In this document: positions 26,714-36,391 of the stretch, one piece after another
Position numbering within the stretch: position 1 is the stretch's first letter
How the letters are laid out: each line of letters starts with the position of its first letter
Origin: Planctomycetales bacterium 10988
GTDB taxonomy: Bacteria; Planctomycetota; Planctomycetia; Pirellulales; Pb10988
Direction of reading: 5' to 3'
DNA length: 64,000 nucleotides
NCBI GenBank assembly: GCA_009664345.1
Contig: CP043547.1
Span: 4,988,709 to 5,052,708, forward strand
Position numbers and translations under genes: made by a program
Notes under the pieces: generated by a model
The model's database searches: none
The model's input: only the letters and a program-made list of their open reading frames with translations
Told to the model about the DNA's origin: nothing

Positions 26714-28516
26714 ATGGATTGCTCACATATTCGGAACTTTTGCATCGTTGCCCACATCGATCATGGCAAAAGTACGCTCGCTGACCGCTTGTTGGAATTG
26801 ACCGAAACGGTTTCCAAGCGAGAACTTAAGGAACAAATCCTCGACGATTTGCAATTGGAACGTGATCGCGGGATTACGATCAAAGCCCGAGCCGTCTCCC
26901 TTCGTTGCAAACGGGGCAAGGAAGTCTACGAACTGAACCTGATCGATACGCCGGGTCACGTCGATTTTCATTATGAAGTTTCGCGAAGCCTCACCTGTTG
27001 CGAAGGGGCGATTCTTTTGGTCGATGCCTGCCAAGGCGTGCAAGCGCAAACCATGGCCAATGCCTATGCTGCCATCGAACATGATCTCGAAATCGTCCCG
27101 GTCATTAACAAGATCGACATGGACAATGCCCGACCGGAAGAGATCAAAGAGGAAATGTCCACCAGTATCGGTATCAATCCCGAAGAAGTCCTGCCGGTTA
27201 GTGCCAAAACGGGGCAAGGAGTCAACGAACTGATCGATGCCCTCATCGAACGCGTTCCGCCTCCGCAGGGCGACCCGAACGCCACCCTGCAGGCGATGGT
27301 TTTCGATTCGGTCTATGATGAATTTCGCGGAGCGATTACCTACATTCGTGTGATGAATGGCAAGGTGGAAAAGGGGCAGAAAATCCGCTTCATCAAGGCC
27401 GAGCAGAGTTACGATGTGATCGAAGTGGGCCAATTCGCCCCTCAGCGAAAAGCCTGCGAATCACTGCAAGCGGGGCAAGTTGGTTATCTGGTGTGCAATA
27501 TCAAATCGATCAACGATGTCCATGTCGGCGATACCGTGACCATCACCGGTTCCGAAGGTGCCGAGCCTCTCGCCGGTTATTCTCCCCCGAAACAAATGGT
27601 CTTCTGCGGGCTCTATCCTTCCGATGGAGAGCAATTCGAAGAGTTGCGGGATGCCCTCACGAAACTAAGTGTCAATGATGCGAGTTTTGTCTTCGAGCCG
27701 GAAACGAGCGATGCCCTTGGTTTTGGCTTCCGTTGCGGTTTCTTGGGTCTGTTGCATATGGAAATTATTCAACAGCGGCTCGAACAAGAGGCAGACCTCG
27801 ACTTGGTTCAAACCGCTCCGAATGTCAATTACGAACTTGTCTTGGTGAACGGCGAAACGAAACTAATTCACAACCCTCAAGATGTGCCCGAAAGTGGGCA
27901 AATCGAGGAGTTTCGCCAGCCGATCGTTTTGGTCAATTTGATTCTGCCCGCCGATTACATCGGTCCGGTGATGCAACTTTGTGCCGATCGTCGCGGAGTT
28001 TACAAGAAAACTGAGTATCTTTCCCCAACCCGGACGCTTCTTGTTTATGAAATGCCGCTGGCCGAAGTGATTTATGATCTTCACGATCGGCTCAAAAGTG
28101 CCACCCGCGGCTATGGGACGATGGATTATGAAGTGATCGGCTATACCCCGGCGGATTTGGTGAAACTTGACATTCTGGTTGGGGGTAAAAAGGTCGATGC
28201 CCTCAGTGTTATTTGCCACCGTCATGATGCGGACCGCCGCGGCCGTGCCGTCGTCAAGAAACTCCGCACGGAAATTGATCGGCATCTGTTCGAAATTGCC
28301 TTGCAAGCCGCTGTCGGCAGCCGGGTGATCGCTCGCGAAACGATTTCCGCCATCCGCAAGAATGTTACCGCGAAATGCTACGGTGGGGACATCTCCCGAA
28401 AACGAAAACTGTGGGCCAAGCAGAAAGAAGGAAAGAAGCGGATGAAGTCGATCGGGAGTGTGGATATTCCCCAAAAGGCATTCTTGGCCGTTTTGGAAAC
28501 CGGAGGCGACCAGTAA
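26714..28516 (+). CDS. lepA: translation elongation factor 4 (LepA)
   Basis: A 600-residue translational GTPase of normal LepA length. G1 AHIDHGKST, G3 DTPGHVDF and G4 NKID are intact near the N-terminus, followed by the EF-G-like domains and the C-terminal LepA domain (KRMKSIGSVDIPQKAFLAVL). LepA acts on ribosomes, with roles in initiation and back-translocation under stress. The ATG at 26714 is where the family starts; the frame is open to 26564. It directly precedes a signal peptidase gene, as in the lepA-lepB order of E. coli. Confidence 0.97.
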   Translation: MDCSHIRNFCIVAHIDHGKSTLADRLLELTETVSKRELKEQILDDLQLERDRGITIKARAVSLRCKRGKEVYELNLIDTPGHVDFHYEVSRSLTCCEGAILLVDACQGVQAQTMANAYAAIEHDLEIVPVINKIDMDNARPEEIKEEMSTSIGINPEEVLPVSAKTGQGVNELIDALIERVPPPQGDPNATLQAMVFDSVYDEFRGAITYIRVMNGKVEKGQKIRFIKAEQSYDVIEVGQFAPQRKACESLQAGQVGYLVCNIKSINDVHVGDTVTITGSEGAEPLAGYSPPKQMVFCGLYPSDGEQFEELRDALTKLSVNDASFVFEPETSDALGFGFRCGFLGLLHMEIIQQRLEQEADLDLVQTAPNVNYELVLVNGETKLIHNPQDVPESGQIEEFRQPIVLVNLILPADYIGPVMQLCADRRGVYKKTEYLSPTRTLLVYEMPLAEVIYDLHDRLKSATRGYGTMDYEVIGYTPADLVKLDILVGGKKVDALSVICHRHDADRRGRAVVKKLRTEIDRHLFEIALQAAVGSRVIARETISAIRKNVTAKCYGGDISRKRKLWAKQKEGKKRMKSIGSVDIPQKAFLAVLETGGDQ

Positions 28517-28561
28517 TCCCCAGCCTGCTGAACGGCATGTTTTCCCGAAAAAGGTAAGAGT

Positions 28562-30127
28562 TTGACATCCCCCACCACTCCGATTCCTGAAAATCCTTCC
28601 CCGGAAGACGCTGAGATTTCTTCTTCGCCGGAGGAATCCTTAGCGTCTGTTCCCGACGATTCCGCTGAGCAAAAGGCTTCCGCCGAAGAGGAACTTTTCC
28701 TTCCTTTCTTTCTCCGTTGGGCAGTGGGATTGGTGGTGGCTTGGCTGATCGGAACGACCTTTCTCCTTGAAGCTTTCATCGTTCCAAGCGGCTCAATGGC
28801 CTATACTTTGTGGGGGCTCCACTATCAATTTCCCTGTGAAGACGATGGATTTCCCGTTGTCGCAGGCACCGAAGTCCAACCCAGAGAACAACTTGCGATC
28901 TGCCCCAATTGCGGGAAGCGGCATCTGAATGTTCATGAGAAAAGCCCACTCATTCAAGGCGATCGTTTGGTGGTCGCCAAGCAAACCTACCGCTTTCGCG
29001 ATCCGCGGCGTTGGGAGGTGATCATCTTCCGCCGTCGCGGCTCGGCCAGTGTGATGTATGTGAAGCGAGTGATCGGGCTGCCCGGCGAACGGGTTTACCT
29101 CTTCAATGGTGATGTTTATATCGACGGAGACCTGCTGAGGAAAACCCTTCCGCAACAACGGGCCATGGCAATTCTTGTTCATGATCAGAACTACCAATCT
29201 TCGGAAACCCCGCCCCGCTGGATTTCTCATACCACTGACTCTCAGTGGGACTTGGAAAGAAGCAGTTTCCATTATCCGATAGCAGAGAATGCAACTTCCC
29301 CCTCAGATTCGGAGACTAGCGAAGAGAACACGACCGATTCGAATTTTCCGGTCGGGACTTCCGAAGGCTTCGATTGGGCCATCTATCGCAATTGGGAACG
29401 AACAAGTGGCGAATATCCGATCGTTGATACCGTTCGCTATAATTTGACCGTGCCGCGGGCCTTCAATCAGTACCGTCGCGTCAACGATCTTCTTTTCAAG
29501 ACCGAAATGAAACTAGAAGGTTCAGGAACCTTTGCCGTCGAAATCACTGATGGGCGAGAGCTGTTTCAATTGCAAATCACTCCTTCTGAGCGAAGTGTCA
29601 AACTTCTCAAAGGTGACGAAGAGGTCGCGAGCGGAAACATTCCTCCAGCGATCGATTTCGAACAAGTCAAGCTGGAAGTGTCATTGATGGATCGCCAATT
29701 CCTGGTGGCCCTGGATGAAGAACTTATCTTGGAACCCTACCGTTTTGCGGCAAAGACTCCAACCGCCGAACGGATCACTCGCCCCATCGCCATCGGTGCA
29801 AAAGACATCAGGGTGGAACTCTCTCAAATTCAACTTTGGCGAGACATTTATTATACCGACCCTTCGACCGATCAATTCCATCGCCGTAATGGTCGGCCGA
29901 TCGCCGGGATTTCCGAACCGTATCAACTCGAGTCGGATGAATTTTACGTTCTCGGGGATAATAGTTCGAACTCGGAAGATAGCCGTTTTTGGCAAGAAGG
30001 CCCTGGAGTTTCACGCAATCTTTTGGTCGGCAAGCCACTTTTTGTTCATTGGCCAAGTCAAAAGTGGGAAATCTTTGGGCGAGTTTTCCAAGTTCCCGAT
30101 TTCTCACGAATCCGCTATATTGAGTAA
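28562..30127 (+). CDS. lepB: signal peptidase I with large insert and Cys cluster (copy 1)
   Basis: A 521-residue type I signal peptidase, far longer than the usual 200-320. An acidic N-terminus is followed by one membrane helix (about 48-70), the catalytic Ser78 in VPSGSM, and Lys168 in YVKRVIGLPGE. Between them lies a short insert with C92 and C114-P-N-C117, perhaps a partial zinc ribbon. A long insert (about 200-440) has the look of a beta-sandwich and ends with LWRDIYYT; box E, GDNSSNSEDSR, follows at 465. It cuts secreted proteins on the outer face of the inner membrane. The TTG start at 28562 follows AAGGTAAG. Confidence 0.9.
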   Translation: MTSPTTPIPENPSPEDAEISSSPEESLASVPDDSAEQKASAEEELFLPFFLRWAVGLVVAWLIGTTFLLEAFIVPSGSMAYTLWGLHYQFPCEDDGFPVVAGTEVQPREQLAICPNCGKRHLNVHEKSPLIQGDRLVVAKQTYRFRDPRRWEVIIFRRRGSASVMYVKRVIGLPGERVYLFNGDVYIDGDLLRKTLPQQRAMAILVHDQNYQSSETPPRWISHTTDSQWDLERSSFHYPIAENATSPSDSETSEENTTDSNFPVGTSEGFDWAIYRNWERTSGEYPIVDTVRYNLTVPRAFNQYRRVNDLLFKTEMKLEGSGTFAVEITDGRELFQLQITPSERSVKLLKGDEEVASGNIPPAIDFEQVKLEVSLMDRQFLVALDEELILEPYRFAAKTPTAERITRPIAIGAKDIRVELSQIQLWRDIYYTDPSTDQFHRRNGRPIAGISEPYQLESDEFYVLGDNSSNSEDSRFWQEGPGVSRNLLVGKPLFVHWPSQKWEIFGRVFQVPDFSRIRYIE

Positions 30128-30159
30128 AAATCGAATCCAAACCCCTGGGAAATACGTTG

Positions 30160-32019
30160 ATGGCAAGAAAGAAACGCAAAAGTGAACCGACTGCGAAGCA
30201 TTCCGAGGCAACCAGCCAGTCAAGCAGCGAAAAAAACGCCAGTGAACCGCAAGACGGTTTTCGCGACATTGTCGAATCGATTGTGATCGCCTTTATTCTG
30301 GCGTTCCTCTTCCGCACCTTCGAAGCGGAAGCCTTCGTGATTCCCACAGGATCGATGGCCCCGACGCTGATGGGCCGTCATAAAGATTTGGTCGATCCGG
30401 CGACGGGTTATCCTTTTGCCGTCGGTGCCAGCAAAGAAGTCAATGACGAGCAAGGTCTCTACATTCCAGAAGATGAAATCTGGTCGGTGACTTCTCCACT
30501 GTATGCCGAGCCCATCTACATTGGCCCCGAAAACGAGCTTTCGGAGGATTATTATTCCTATTCGGGTGACCGGATTTTGGTCAGTAAAACCGCTTACCTC
30601 TTCCGTGATCCTCGCCGTTGGGAAGTGATTGTCTTTCATTATCCCGAACGGGCCAGCCAAAACTATATCAAACGCTGCATCGGCACCCCCAATGAAGAAT
30701 TGAAAATCTTCCGAGGGGACATTTTCGTTCGTGAAAATGGCAGTGAAGGGGATTACAAGATCGCTCGTAAACCGCCGGAAGTCATGAAGGCGATGCTGCA
30801 AATTGTCCACGATAATGACTATCAGCATCCTTTGTTGAATGATCTCGATTGGCCGAATCGCTGGAAAATGACCGGTGGCAACGATGGTGAAACGACCGCT
30901 TGGGAACGTTCCGACGATCGAACCAGCTTTACGTGTGATGCCTCCGCAGGGCCTTCAAGTTGGCTCCGCTATCAGCATGTGGTCCCGACTTCGGCAGACT
31001 GGCAACAACTCCATGCCGGGCTTTCGCCGGGCGAACCGAAACAGCGGCTGGTGACGGACTTGACCTATTACAATACTTCTCAAGTTCAGGCGGTCACCAA
31101 GAAAACTTATCCGCAAGACCCTCCGATTCAGGCGGAATTTTTAGGAGTCCACTGGGTCAGCGACTTGGCTTTTGAATGTGATTTTCAACTGGATCAGGCC
31201 GAGAATGGGAAAGTCACTTTCGAATTTGTCCAAGGGGAAGTCCGCTATCAGGTACAAGTTTCGGCTGCGGGGGAACTCGAAATCTTTCGTTCGAACCTCG
31301 ATCGAAGTGAGCAGAGTGTCTTTGCCACTGGGAAGACTACTGCGAATCTGACCGAATCGACGCATCTCTTTGTCAGTAATATTGATCAGGAAATTCGCGT
31401 TTGGCTTAACCGTGAGTTGATCCCTCTGACATCCAAAGACAGCTCGGATCAAACGTTGCAGGGTGGAGAATATTTTCAATTGGCGGACATTCGCCCTTAT
31501 GAAGGCGATCTGGAACCGATCGGGATTCAAGTCGAAAAGGCAACGATTGAAGTCAGCCACCTCAAAGTTTGGCGCGATATTTACTATTCCGCCAAGCGTG
31601 GTTTCTCCTATCTCCACGATTTTGACAACGAAGAGTTAGAAGAAAATTTTCCGATTCCCGTTTTGCAGCAACAACTTTATTTGGATGATTTGCGAAGATT
31701 GCAAGCTTATTGGGCGGAGTTTCAATCCGATCCTTCCCGTTGGGATGCCTATCTCGGTTCGCATTCGCGGGAATTTCAGCTTGAAGAAGATCAGTTCTTT
31801 GTGCTAGGAGATAATAGCCCGCTGAGTTTGGATGGTAGGCTTTGGAATCCGAGCCGCTCCTTCGTCGATCGCAATTTACTCATTGGACGTGCTTTGCTTA
31901 TTTATTGGCCCCACGGATGGGAGACGCCATGGCATCTAGAAATAAACGCCTTCGGACCGCAGAATCAGATTCGCCTGCCATTTTACCCGAACTTTCGGAG
32001 GATGAACTTTATCCGCTAG
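30160..32019 (+). CDS. lepB: signal peptidase I with large insert (copy 2)
   Basis: A 619-residue paralog of the preceding gene. A basic N-terminus (MARKKRKSE) precedes one membrane helix (about 37-52), catalytic Ser65 in IPTGSM and Lys171 in YIKRCIG. The insert between them has no Cys pair, unlike copy 1. A long insert (about 200-530) resembles that of copy 1 and contains the shared VWRDIYYS block; GDNSPLSLDGR (550) closes the catalytic core. The ATG at 30160 lies 32 bases after copy 1, so the two are probably co-expressed. Its last 91 bases overlap the start of lptB in another frame. Confidence 0.9.
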   Translation: MARKKRKSEPTAKHSEATSQSSSEKNASEPQDGFRDIVESIVIAFILAFLFRTFEAEAFVIPTGSMAPTLMGRHKDLVDPATGYPFAVGASKEVNDEQGLYIPEDEIWSVTSPLYAEPIYIGPENELSEDYYSYSGDRILVSKTAYLFRDPRRWEVIVFHYPERASQNYIKRCIGTPNEELKIFRGDIFVRENGSEGDYKIARKPPEVMKAMLQIVHDNDYQHPLLNDLDWPNRWKMTGGNDGETTAWERSDDRTSFTCDASAGPSSWLRYQHVVPTSADWQQLHAGLSPGEPKQRLVTDLTYYNTSQVQAVTKKTYPQDPPIQAEFLGVHWVSDLAFECDFQLDQAENGKVTFEFVQGEVRYQVQVSAAGELEIFRSNLDRSEQSVFATGKTTANLTESTHLFVSNIDQEIRVWLNRELIPLTSKDSSDQTLQGGEYFQLADIRPYEGDLEPIGIQVEKATIEVSHLKVWRDIYYSAKRGFSYLHDFDNEELEENFPIPVLQQQLYLDDLRRLQAYWAEFQSDPSRWDAYLGSHSREFQLEEDQFFVLGDNSPLSLDGRLWNPSRSFVDRNLLIGRALLIYWPHGWETPWHLEINAFGPQNQIRLPFYPNFRRMNFIR

Positions 32020-32897
32020 ACGATGATCAGCCGCCTGCGGATTGGGATCCTCCTCGGCAAAGTGCCCCGGAAGCAACTCCCCACGATAATCCAATCGGGG
32101 AACCGATCCTGGAAGCGACCGGTTTAGTCAAGATCTACGGTCGCCGTAAAGTCGTTGATGGTGTAGAGTTAAAGGTCTACGAAGGGGAAATCGTTGGGCT
32201 CTTGGGACCGAACGGTGCTGGGAAGACGACCAGTTTCAATATGACTTGCGGCTTGGTGGAACCGAATGAAGGTTTGGTTCGCCTGAATGGGCAAGACGTC
32301 ACCCGCTGGCCGATGCACCGTCGGGCACGTGCGGGGATGGGGTACTTGGCTCAAAAGGAAAGTGTTTTCCGAAAACTGACCGTGGAGCAGAATCTCACCG
32401 GGGTGATGGAGATTCTTGGCATTCCTCGCAAGGAACGTAAAGAACGCTGCCAATTGCTGTTAGATCAATTCAACATTACCAAATTGGCCAAAAGTATGGC
32501 ACGGGACCTCTCTGGGGGCGAACGCCGTCGGCTCGAAATCGCTCGCTGTTTGGTCTCGGAACCGCGAATTATTCTCCTTGATGAGCCCTTTGCCGCCGTC
32601 GATCCGGTGACCGTGGCGAGCATTCAAGGAATTATTCGCGATCTGCGGGATCGAGGCATTGCGATTTTGATCACCGACCATAGTGTCCGAGAGACTTTGC
32701 AAATCACCGATCGCAGCTATGTGATTCGTGATGGGAAGGTTCTTTGCTCTGGAAAACCGAGCGAAGTCATTCAAAATGCCGAAGCGAGAAAGTATTACTT
32801 TGGCGATAGCATGACGCTTGATCTACCGGGACCGCATCAACCGAGACGCCAATCCTTGGCTACTTTCGAAGAGGACCATGAGGATTACGAAGCGTAA
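31929..32897 (+). CDS. lptB: LPS export ABC ATPase LptB
   Basis: A 322-residue ABC ATPase. Walker A GPNGAGKTT, the LptB-type segment FRKLTVEQNL, signature LSGGERRRLEIARCL, Walker B IILLDEPFAAVDP and the switch His in TDHS are all intact, and the order and spacing fit LptB of the LPS export system. A non-conserved acidic N-terminal extension of about 57 residues precedes the ABC domain, and its coding region overlaps the end of the second signal peptidase by 91 bases. GGGAG lies five bases before the ATG at 31929. A bidirectional terminator follows. Confidence 0.9.
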   Translation: MASRNKRLRTAESDSPAILPELSEDELYPLDDDQPPADWDPPRQSAPEATPHDNPIGEPILEATGLVKIYGRRKVVDGVELKVYEGEIVGLLGPNGAGKTTSFNMTCGLVEPNEGLVRLNGQDVTRWPMHRRARAGMGYLAQKESVFRKLTVEQNLTGVMEILGIPRKERKERCQLLLDQFNITKLAKSMARDLSGGERRRLEIARCLVSEPRIILLDEPFAAVDPVTVASIQGIIRDLRDRGIAILITDHSVRETLQITDRSYVIRDGKVLCSGKPSEVIQNAEARKYYFGDSMTLDLPGPHQPRRQSLATFEEDHEDYEA

Positions 32898-32918
32898 AGC
32901 TTTCCGCACTATCAATTT

Positions 32919-32957
32919 AAAAAGACTCTGCACTTCAAGGAAGGCAGAGTCTTTTTT
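32919..32957. terminator. bidirectional terminator between lptB and accD
   Basis: AAAAGACTCTGC pairs perfectly with GCAGAGTCTTTT around a 12-base loop, with A-runs and T-runs on either side, so it can stop both the plus-strand lptB transcript and the minus-strand accD transcript. Confidence 0.9.
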
Positions 32958-32980
32958 GTATCGCTAAGATCGTTTGCAGC

Positions 32981-33835
32981 TTATTTTCCGCAATAGTCGA
33001 TCAACTGAGCGAGTTCACTCTTGAGGTCCGATCGTTTCACGATGCGGTCGATGAACCCGTGTTCGAGCAGAAATTCGCTGGTTTGGAACCCTTTGGGAAG
33101 CTCGATTCGAATCGTGGCATAAATCGTTCGCGGACCCGCAAACCCAATCAGGGCCTTAGGTTCGGCAATAATCACATCCCCGAGCGAGGCAAAACTTGCC
33201 GCAACGCCACCCATCGTCGGATTGGTGAGGACGGAAATATAAAGTCCCCCTGCGTCGTCGAATTTTGCCAAGGCCGCCGAAACTTTCGCCATCTGCATCA
33301 AGGACAAAATCCCTTCATGCATTCTGGCTCCCCCACCGGAAGCACTGATGATGATCAGCGGCAGGTTCTGTTCGGTCGCCCGTTCGATGGTTCGGGTGAG
33401 TTTCTCCCCGACAACCGCTCCCATGCTTCCCATGATGAAGGCCGAATCGGTCACGGCAATGGCCACGCGGCGGGCACGAATCATCCCGGTTCCCACAATG
33501 GCGGCATCTTTCAAACCGGTCCGCTTTTGCTCGGCCTTGAGGCGATCTTTGTAAGGGCGGCGATCTTCGAACTTGAGCGAATCAATCGGCTCCAGATCGG
33601 TATCCCACTCCTCAAACGTGCCCTCATCAATCAATTGCGTGATGCGGTCACTGGCGGATACATAGAAATGGTATTCACAATCGGGACAAACTCCGAAGAG
33701 TTCTTCGGCCCGTTTGCGGAAAATGGTCGCCCCGCATCCCGGACAGCGGACCCATAAACCCTCTGGGACTCCGCGTTTAGGACGAGGCTGTGCTTGTTGC
33801 GACCAGCCTTTGGAATCTACTTTGCCTTCTGCCAT
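32981..33835 (-). CDS. accD: acetyl-CoA carboxylase carboxyltransferase subunit beta
   Basis: A 284-residue AccD of normal length. The N-terminal zinc ribbon is present (RCPGCG and VCPDCEYHF, about 30-55), followed by the carboxyltransferase domain with the oxyanion-region [26 protein letters not shown] and GFAGPRTI. It transfers carboxyl from carboxybiotin to acetyl-CoA, the first step of fatty acid synthesis. AAAGGAG lies seven bases before the ATG at 33835; the frame extends to 33859 but the strong ribosome site decides the start. Confidence 0.96.
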   Translation of the reverse strand: MAEGKVDSKGWSQQAQPRPKRGVPEGLWVRCPGCGATIFRKRAEELFGVCPDCEYHFYVSASDRITQLIDEGTFEEWDTDLEPIDSLKFEDRRPYKDRLKAEQKRTGLKDAAIVGTGMIRARRVAIAVTDSAFIMGSMGAVVGEKLTRTIERATEQNLPLIIISASGGGARMHEGILSLMQMAKVSAALAKFDDAGGLYISVLTNPTMGGVAASFASLGDVIIAEPKALIGFAGPRTIYATIRIELPKGFQTSEFLLEHGFIDRIVKRSDLKSELAQLIDYCGK

Positions 33836-34098
33836 GTACACGCTCCTTTGTGCAGGCAAGTGGCGAAAACCTACAACAGGTCTCTAGTCTTCCCTGACGG
33901 ATCGTTCCTGAATGATTTCACAAACTCTTGTTGTATTCCAAATCGGCTCAGGTGAAAAGAGGACGTTCCCCAAAGAACCAGCCGGGAACAAAGGCCCTCC
34001 TTTTTGGAAACAAATAAGGTAAGTATTCGTCAAGAAAGGAACCCAATCATGAGTCCCTTTCTGAGAATTATCATCTTCAATGGAAGGAGAATCCAAAA

Positions 34099-34695
34099 TT
34101 AGGAGGCGTTTTTGACTCCTCCGGCACTCACCAAGCTTCCTTGGGGGGCAAATAAATTCCAGCCGGTGTGATTTTCCTGCACAACCCAAGGCGAACCGAG
34201 GTCCCCTTCGGTCAAGCAAAGTTGGCCCAGGGAGCTAAGTGGCTGAGGCAAGACGATCGCCACGACTCCGCTGGAATGCTTTTTGAGGATTTTTTTGAGG
34301 GAATATTGAATCCGGTCGCGGGCTTCTCCCATCGTTTCTCCATCGGGTGGACAAACGTTTTCGGCGAGATCATCCCAGCGGCGATAAACCTTGGGGTGTT
34401 TTCGCTTGACTTCGTCGACCAACATCCCTTCCCAAAGTCCATGATCGACATTGGTCAAGGAGTCGAGCAAACGATACTTGATTCCAAGGGCCTCAGAAAT
34501 TCGTTCCGCGGTTTCCTCAGCCGCCTGACAGGCAGCCGTATAGACTGTTTTCAAGGGAAGGGTTTCCAGTTGAGCAATCAATCGCTCGACTTCTTCATCC
34601 CCTTGATCACTCAGCGGAATATTTAACTTACCTTGGATGCGACCCTGGCGATCGTAAACGGTCGAACCGGGTTGCACCATTGCAAGCTGAAGCAT
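34099..34695 (-). CDS. histidine phosphatase family protein, catalytic His residues lost
   Basis: A 198-residue protein with the phosphoglycerate-mutase fold. In the family the first motif reads RHG; here the aligned stretch is MVQPGSTVYDRQGRIQGKLN, so the Arg-His-Gly is Gln-Pro-Gly. The second catalytic His would follow at the VVAIVLPQPLSSL stretch, where the family has VxHG. The central VDHGLWEG block (acid side) is intact. It should therefore be catalytically inactive and perhaps a binding or structural protein. It starts 19 bases after rpe and likely shares its transcript. A CGGAG ribosome site lies before the ATG at 34695. Confidence 0.8.
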   Translation of the reverse strand: MLQLAMVQPGSTVYDRQGRIQGKLNIPLSDQGDEEVERLIAQLETLPLKTVYTAACQAAEETAERISEALGIKYRLLDSLTNVDHGLWEGMLVDEVKRKHPKVYRRWDDLAENVCPPDGETMGEARDRIQYSLKKILKKHSSGVVAIVLPQPLSSLGQLCLTEGDLGSPWVVQENHTGWNLFAPQGSLVSAGGVKNAS

Positions 34696-34714
34696 AAGTA
34701 CTCCGGGCGGTTCT

Positions 34715-35401
34715 CTAGTGGGACACTAGACGGTTGAGAGTTTGCACGCGTTGGGTGTAATCTTCATGCTTGAAAATTGCTGACCCTACGACGAGAAGAT
34801 CGGCTCCGGCATCGGTACAAGACTTGATCGTCTCGTCGTTGACGCCACCATCGACTTCTAACAACCGCTCAAAGCCCACGAGGCTTCGCAGTTGTTGCAA
34901 TTTGTCTAGTGCGTTTGTTTCAAAGGATTGTCCCCCGAACCCTGGATTAACACTCATTACCAAATAATTATCTACCATCGATTGGTAAGGAATGACTTTT
35001 TCTAAAGGGGTCGGAGGGTTTAAGGCTAAGCCGGTGGCCATTCCGCAGGACCGAATTTTCTCCAAAAGGGGTCCCGGTTCAGGCACGGCCTCAATATGGA
35101 AGGTGAAGCAACTTGCACCCGCTTTGGCATACTCCTCGACATAGTCCGCCGGATTGCTCACCATCATGTGGACATCAAGCGGCAAGGAGGTCAATCGGTG
35201 GAAGGCTTCTAATATAGGAATCCCATACGTTAAGTTGGGAACAAAATGTCCGTCCATTACATCGAGGTGCAACAGAGAAACGCCGGCAGCCTCCAGACGG
35301 GCTGTCTCCTTCTCCAGATTGCAGAAATCACTGAGCAAGATCGAAGGCGCGATTAATGGGCCTTGTGTTCGTAGCTCTAAAAAGTGTTCTCGTCGGGACA
35401 T
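34715..35401 (-). CDS. rpe: ribulose-phosphate 3-epimerase
   Basis: A 228-residue TIM-barrel epimerase. Metal-binding and catalytic motifs are visible: APSILLSDF at the start, LHLDVMDGHFVPNLTYG, DVHMMV, MSVNPGFGGQ and EVDGGVN. It interconverts ribulose 5-phosphate and xylulose 5-phosphate in the pentose phosphate pathway; rpiB is also in this window. The ATG at 35401 (with GGGAAG upstream) gives the normal length; the frame is open to 35485. Confidence 0.96.
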   Translation of the reverse strand: MSRREHFLELRTQGPLIAPSILLSDFCNLEKETARLEAAGVSLLHLDVMDGHFVPNLTYGIPILEAFHRLTSLPLDVHMMVSNPADYVEEYAKAGASCFTFHIEAVPEPGPLLEKIRSCGMATGLALNPPTPLEKVIPYQSMVDNYLVMSVNPGFGGQSFETNALDKLQQLRSLVGFERLLEVDGGVNDETIKSCTDAGADLLVVGSAIFKHEDYTQRVQTLNRLVSH

Positions 35402-36001
35402 CTTCCCTGACCTCGATCCAATAGCATTACCCGATGGGGCAAACAATCGTTTTCTTGAAATACGAAAAATATTCGAATGCTTCAATGCCTATTGCGAGAA
35501 TCTTTCAACGCGATGGATTCTCCGTCAACCGCAAAAGACATCCGATTTACTCATAAGCGATTTTTGATCTTTTCGTGTTCCTGGATATTGTAGGCATTCA
35601 ACCGATCAAAGAAAACCACATTCCTAGGGGGACTCACAGGGGGAAAATCGACGGGATTACCCAACCTTATTTCGGAACAAGAGATGGAACGATCCGACTT
35701 TTTCTTCTCTAGCTGGGACTTTCGACAGTCATCGGGGGGAAGAATCTGCTGAAAGATAGCGAATAAAGAAATTTTACGCCCTAGCCGTCTCTCTGAAAAT
35801 TAGCATATTTAGAGACGATGACGCAGGTAATATAGTTTGTTTAGTGTTTATTTCTTAGTTCCGCTACCCCTCCTTTAGTGGGTAGGAAACCTGACCGCTC
35901 AAGATGTTATTAACGCGATCGATCCGGTTTCTGTCAATTCCCCACCAGGAGAATTCCCGAGAAGAGCTTCACGAGCAGGAACGATGAACAAGGAGAACCG
36001 G
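35402..36001. other. intergenic region between rpe and crcB
   Basis: 600 bases with no gene. One hairpin CGTCTCT / AGAGACG lies at 35786-35817. A fluoride riboswitch was looked for before crcB and not found. Confidence 0.5.
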
Positions 36002-36379
36002 ATGAATTTTCTCTGGCTTTGGATTGCTCTGGCAGGTGCAGGAGGAACGCTAACTCGTTTTCTGTTAGCCACTTGGGTTCAAGGAGCCGCCGGTCCGCAT
36101 TTTCCGTGGGGGACGCTTTGTGTGAATGCTTTGGGGTGCCTTCTCTTTGGATTTTTAGTTGCCCTGCCAGAGGAAGTTGGCCCGTCATCCAGAACCCGGA
36201 TGATTATTCTTACAGGCTTTATGGGAGCTTTGACAACTTTTTCGACATTTAGTTTCGAAACCGTCCGCCTGGCGACCACCGAAGCCAGCAGGGGATTGGC
36301 CGCTGGCAACGTCGCGATTCAACTGACCTTGGGAGGGTGTATGATGCTCCTCGGTCAATATTTGGCAAGCTTTTGGTAA
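36002..36379 (+). CDS. crcB: fluoride exporter CrcB/Fluc
   Basis: A 125-residue four-helix membrane protein of the Fluc family, normal in length. The signatures GAGGTLTRFLLATWVQ, FPWGTLCVNALGCLLFGFL (with the conserved Asn), GFMGALTTFSTFSFET and the last hydrophobic helix are present. Fluc channels work as antiparallel dimers that export fluoride. AAGGAG lies six bases before the ATG at 36002, so this is preferred to the in-frame ATG at 35984, whose first codons contain that ribosome site. It is convergent with the lipoprotein gene on the minus strand. Confidence 0.94.
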   Translation: MNFLWLWIALAGAGGTLTRFLLATWVQGAAGPHFPWGTLCVNALGCLLFGFLVALPEEVGPSSRTRMIILTGFMGALTTFSTFSFETVRLATTEASRGLAAGNVAIQLTLGGCMMLLGQYLASFW

Positions 36380-36391
36380 GACGATCGAAAA

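Noticed and set aside
35402-36001. Fluoride riboswitch before crcB
   Set aside because: The conserved GGNGAUGG and CUGAUGACUCC elements are not present in the leader.
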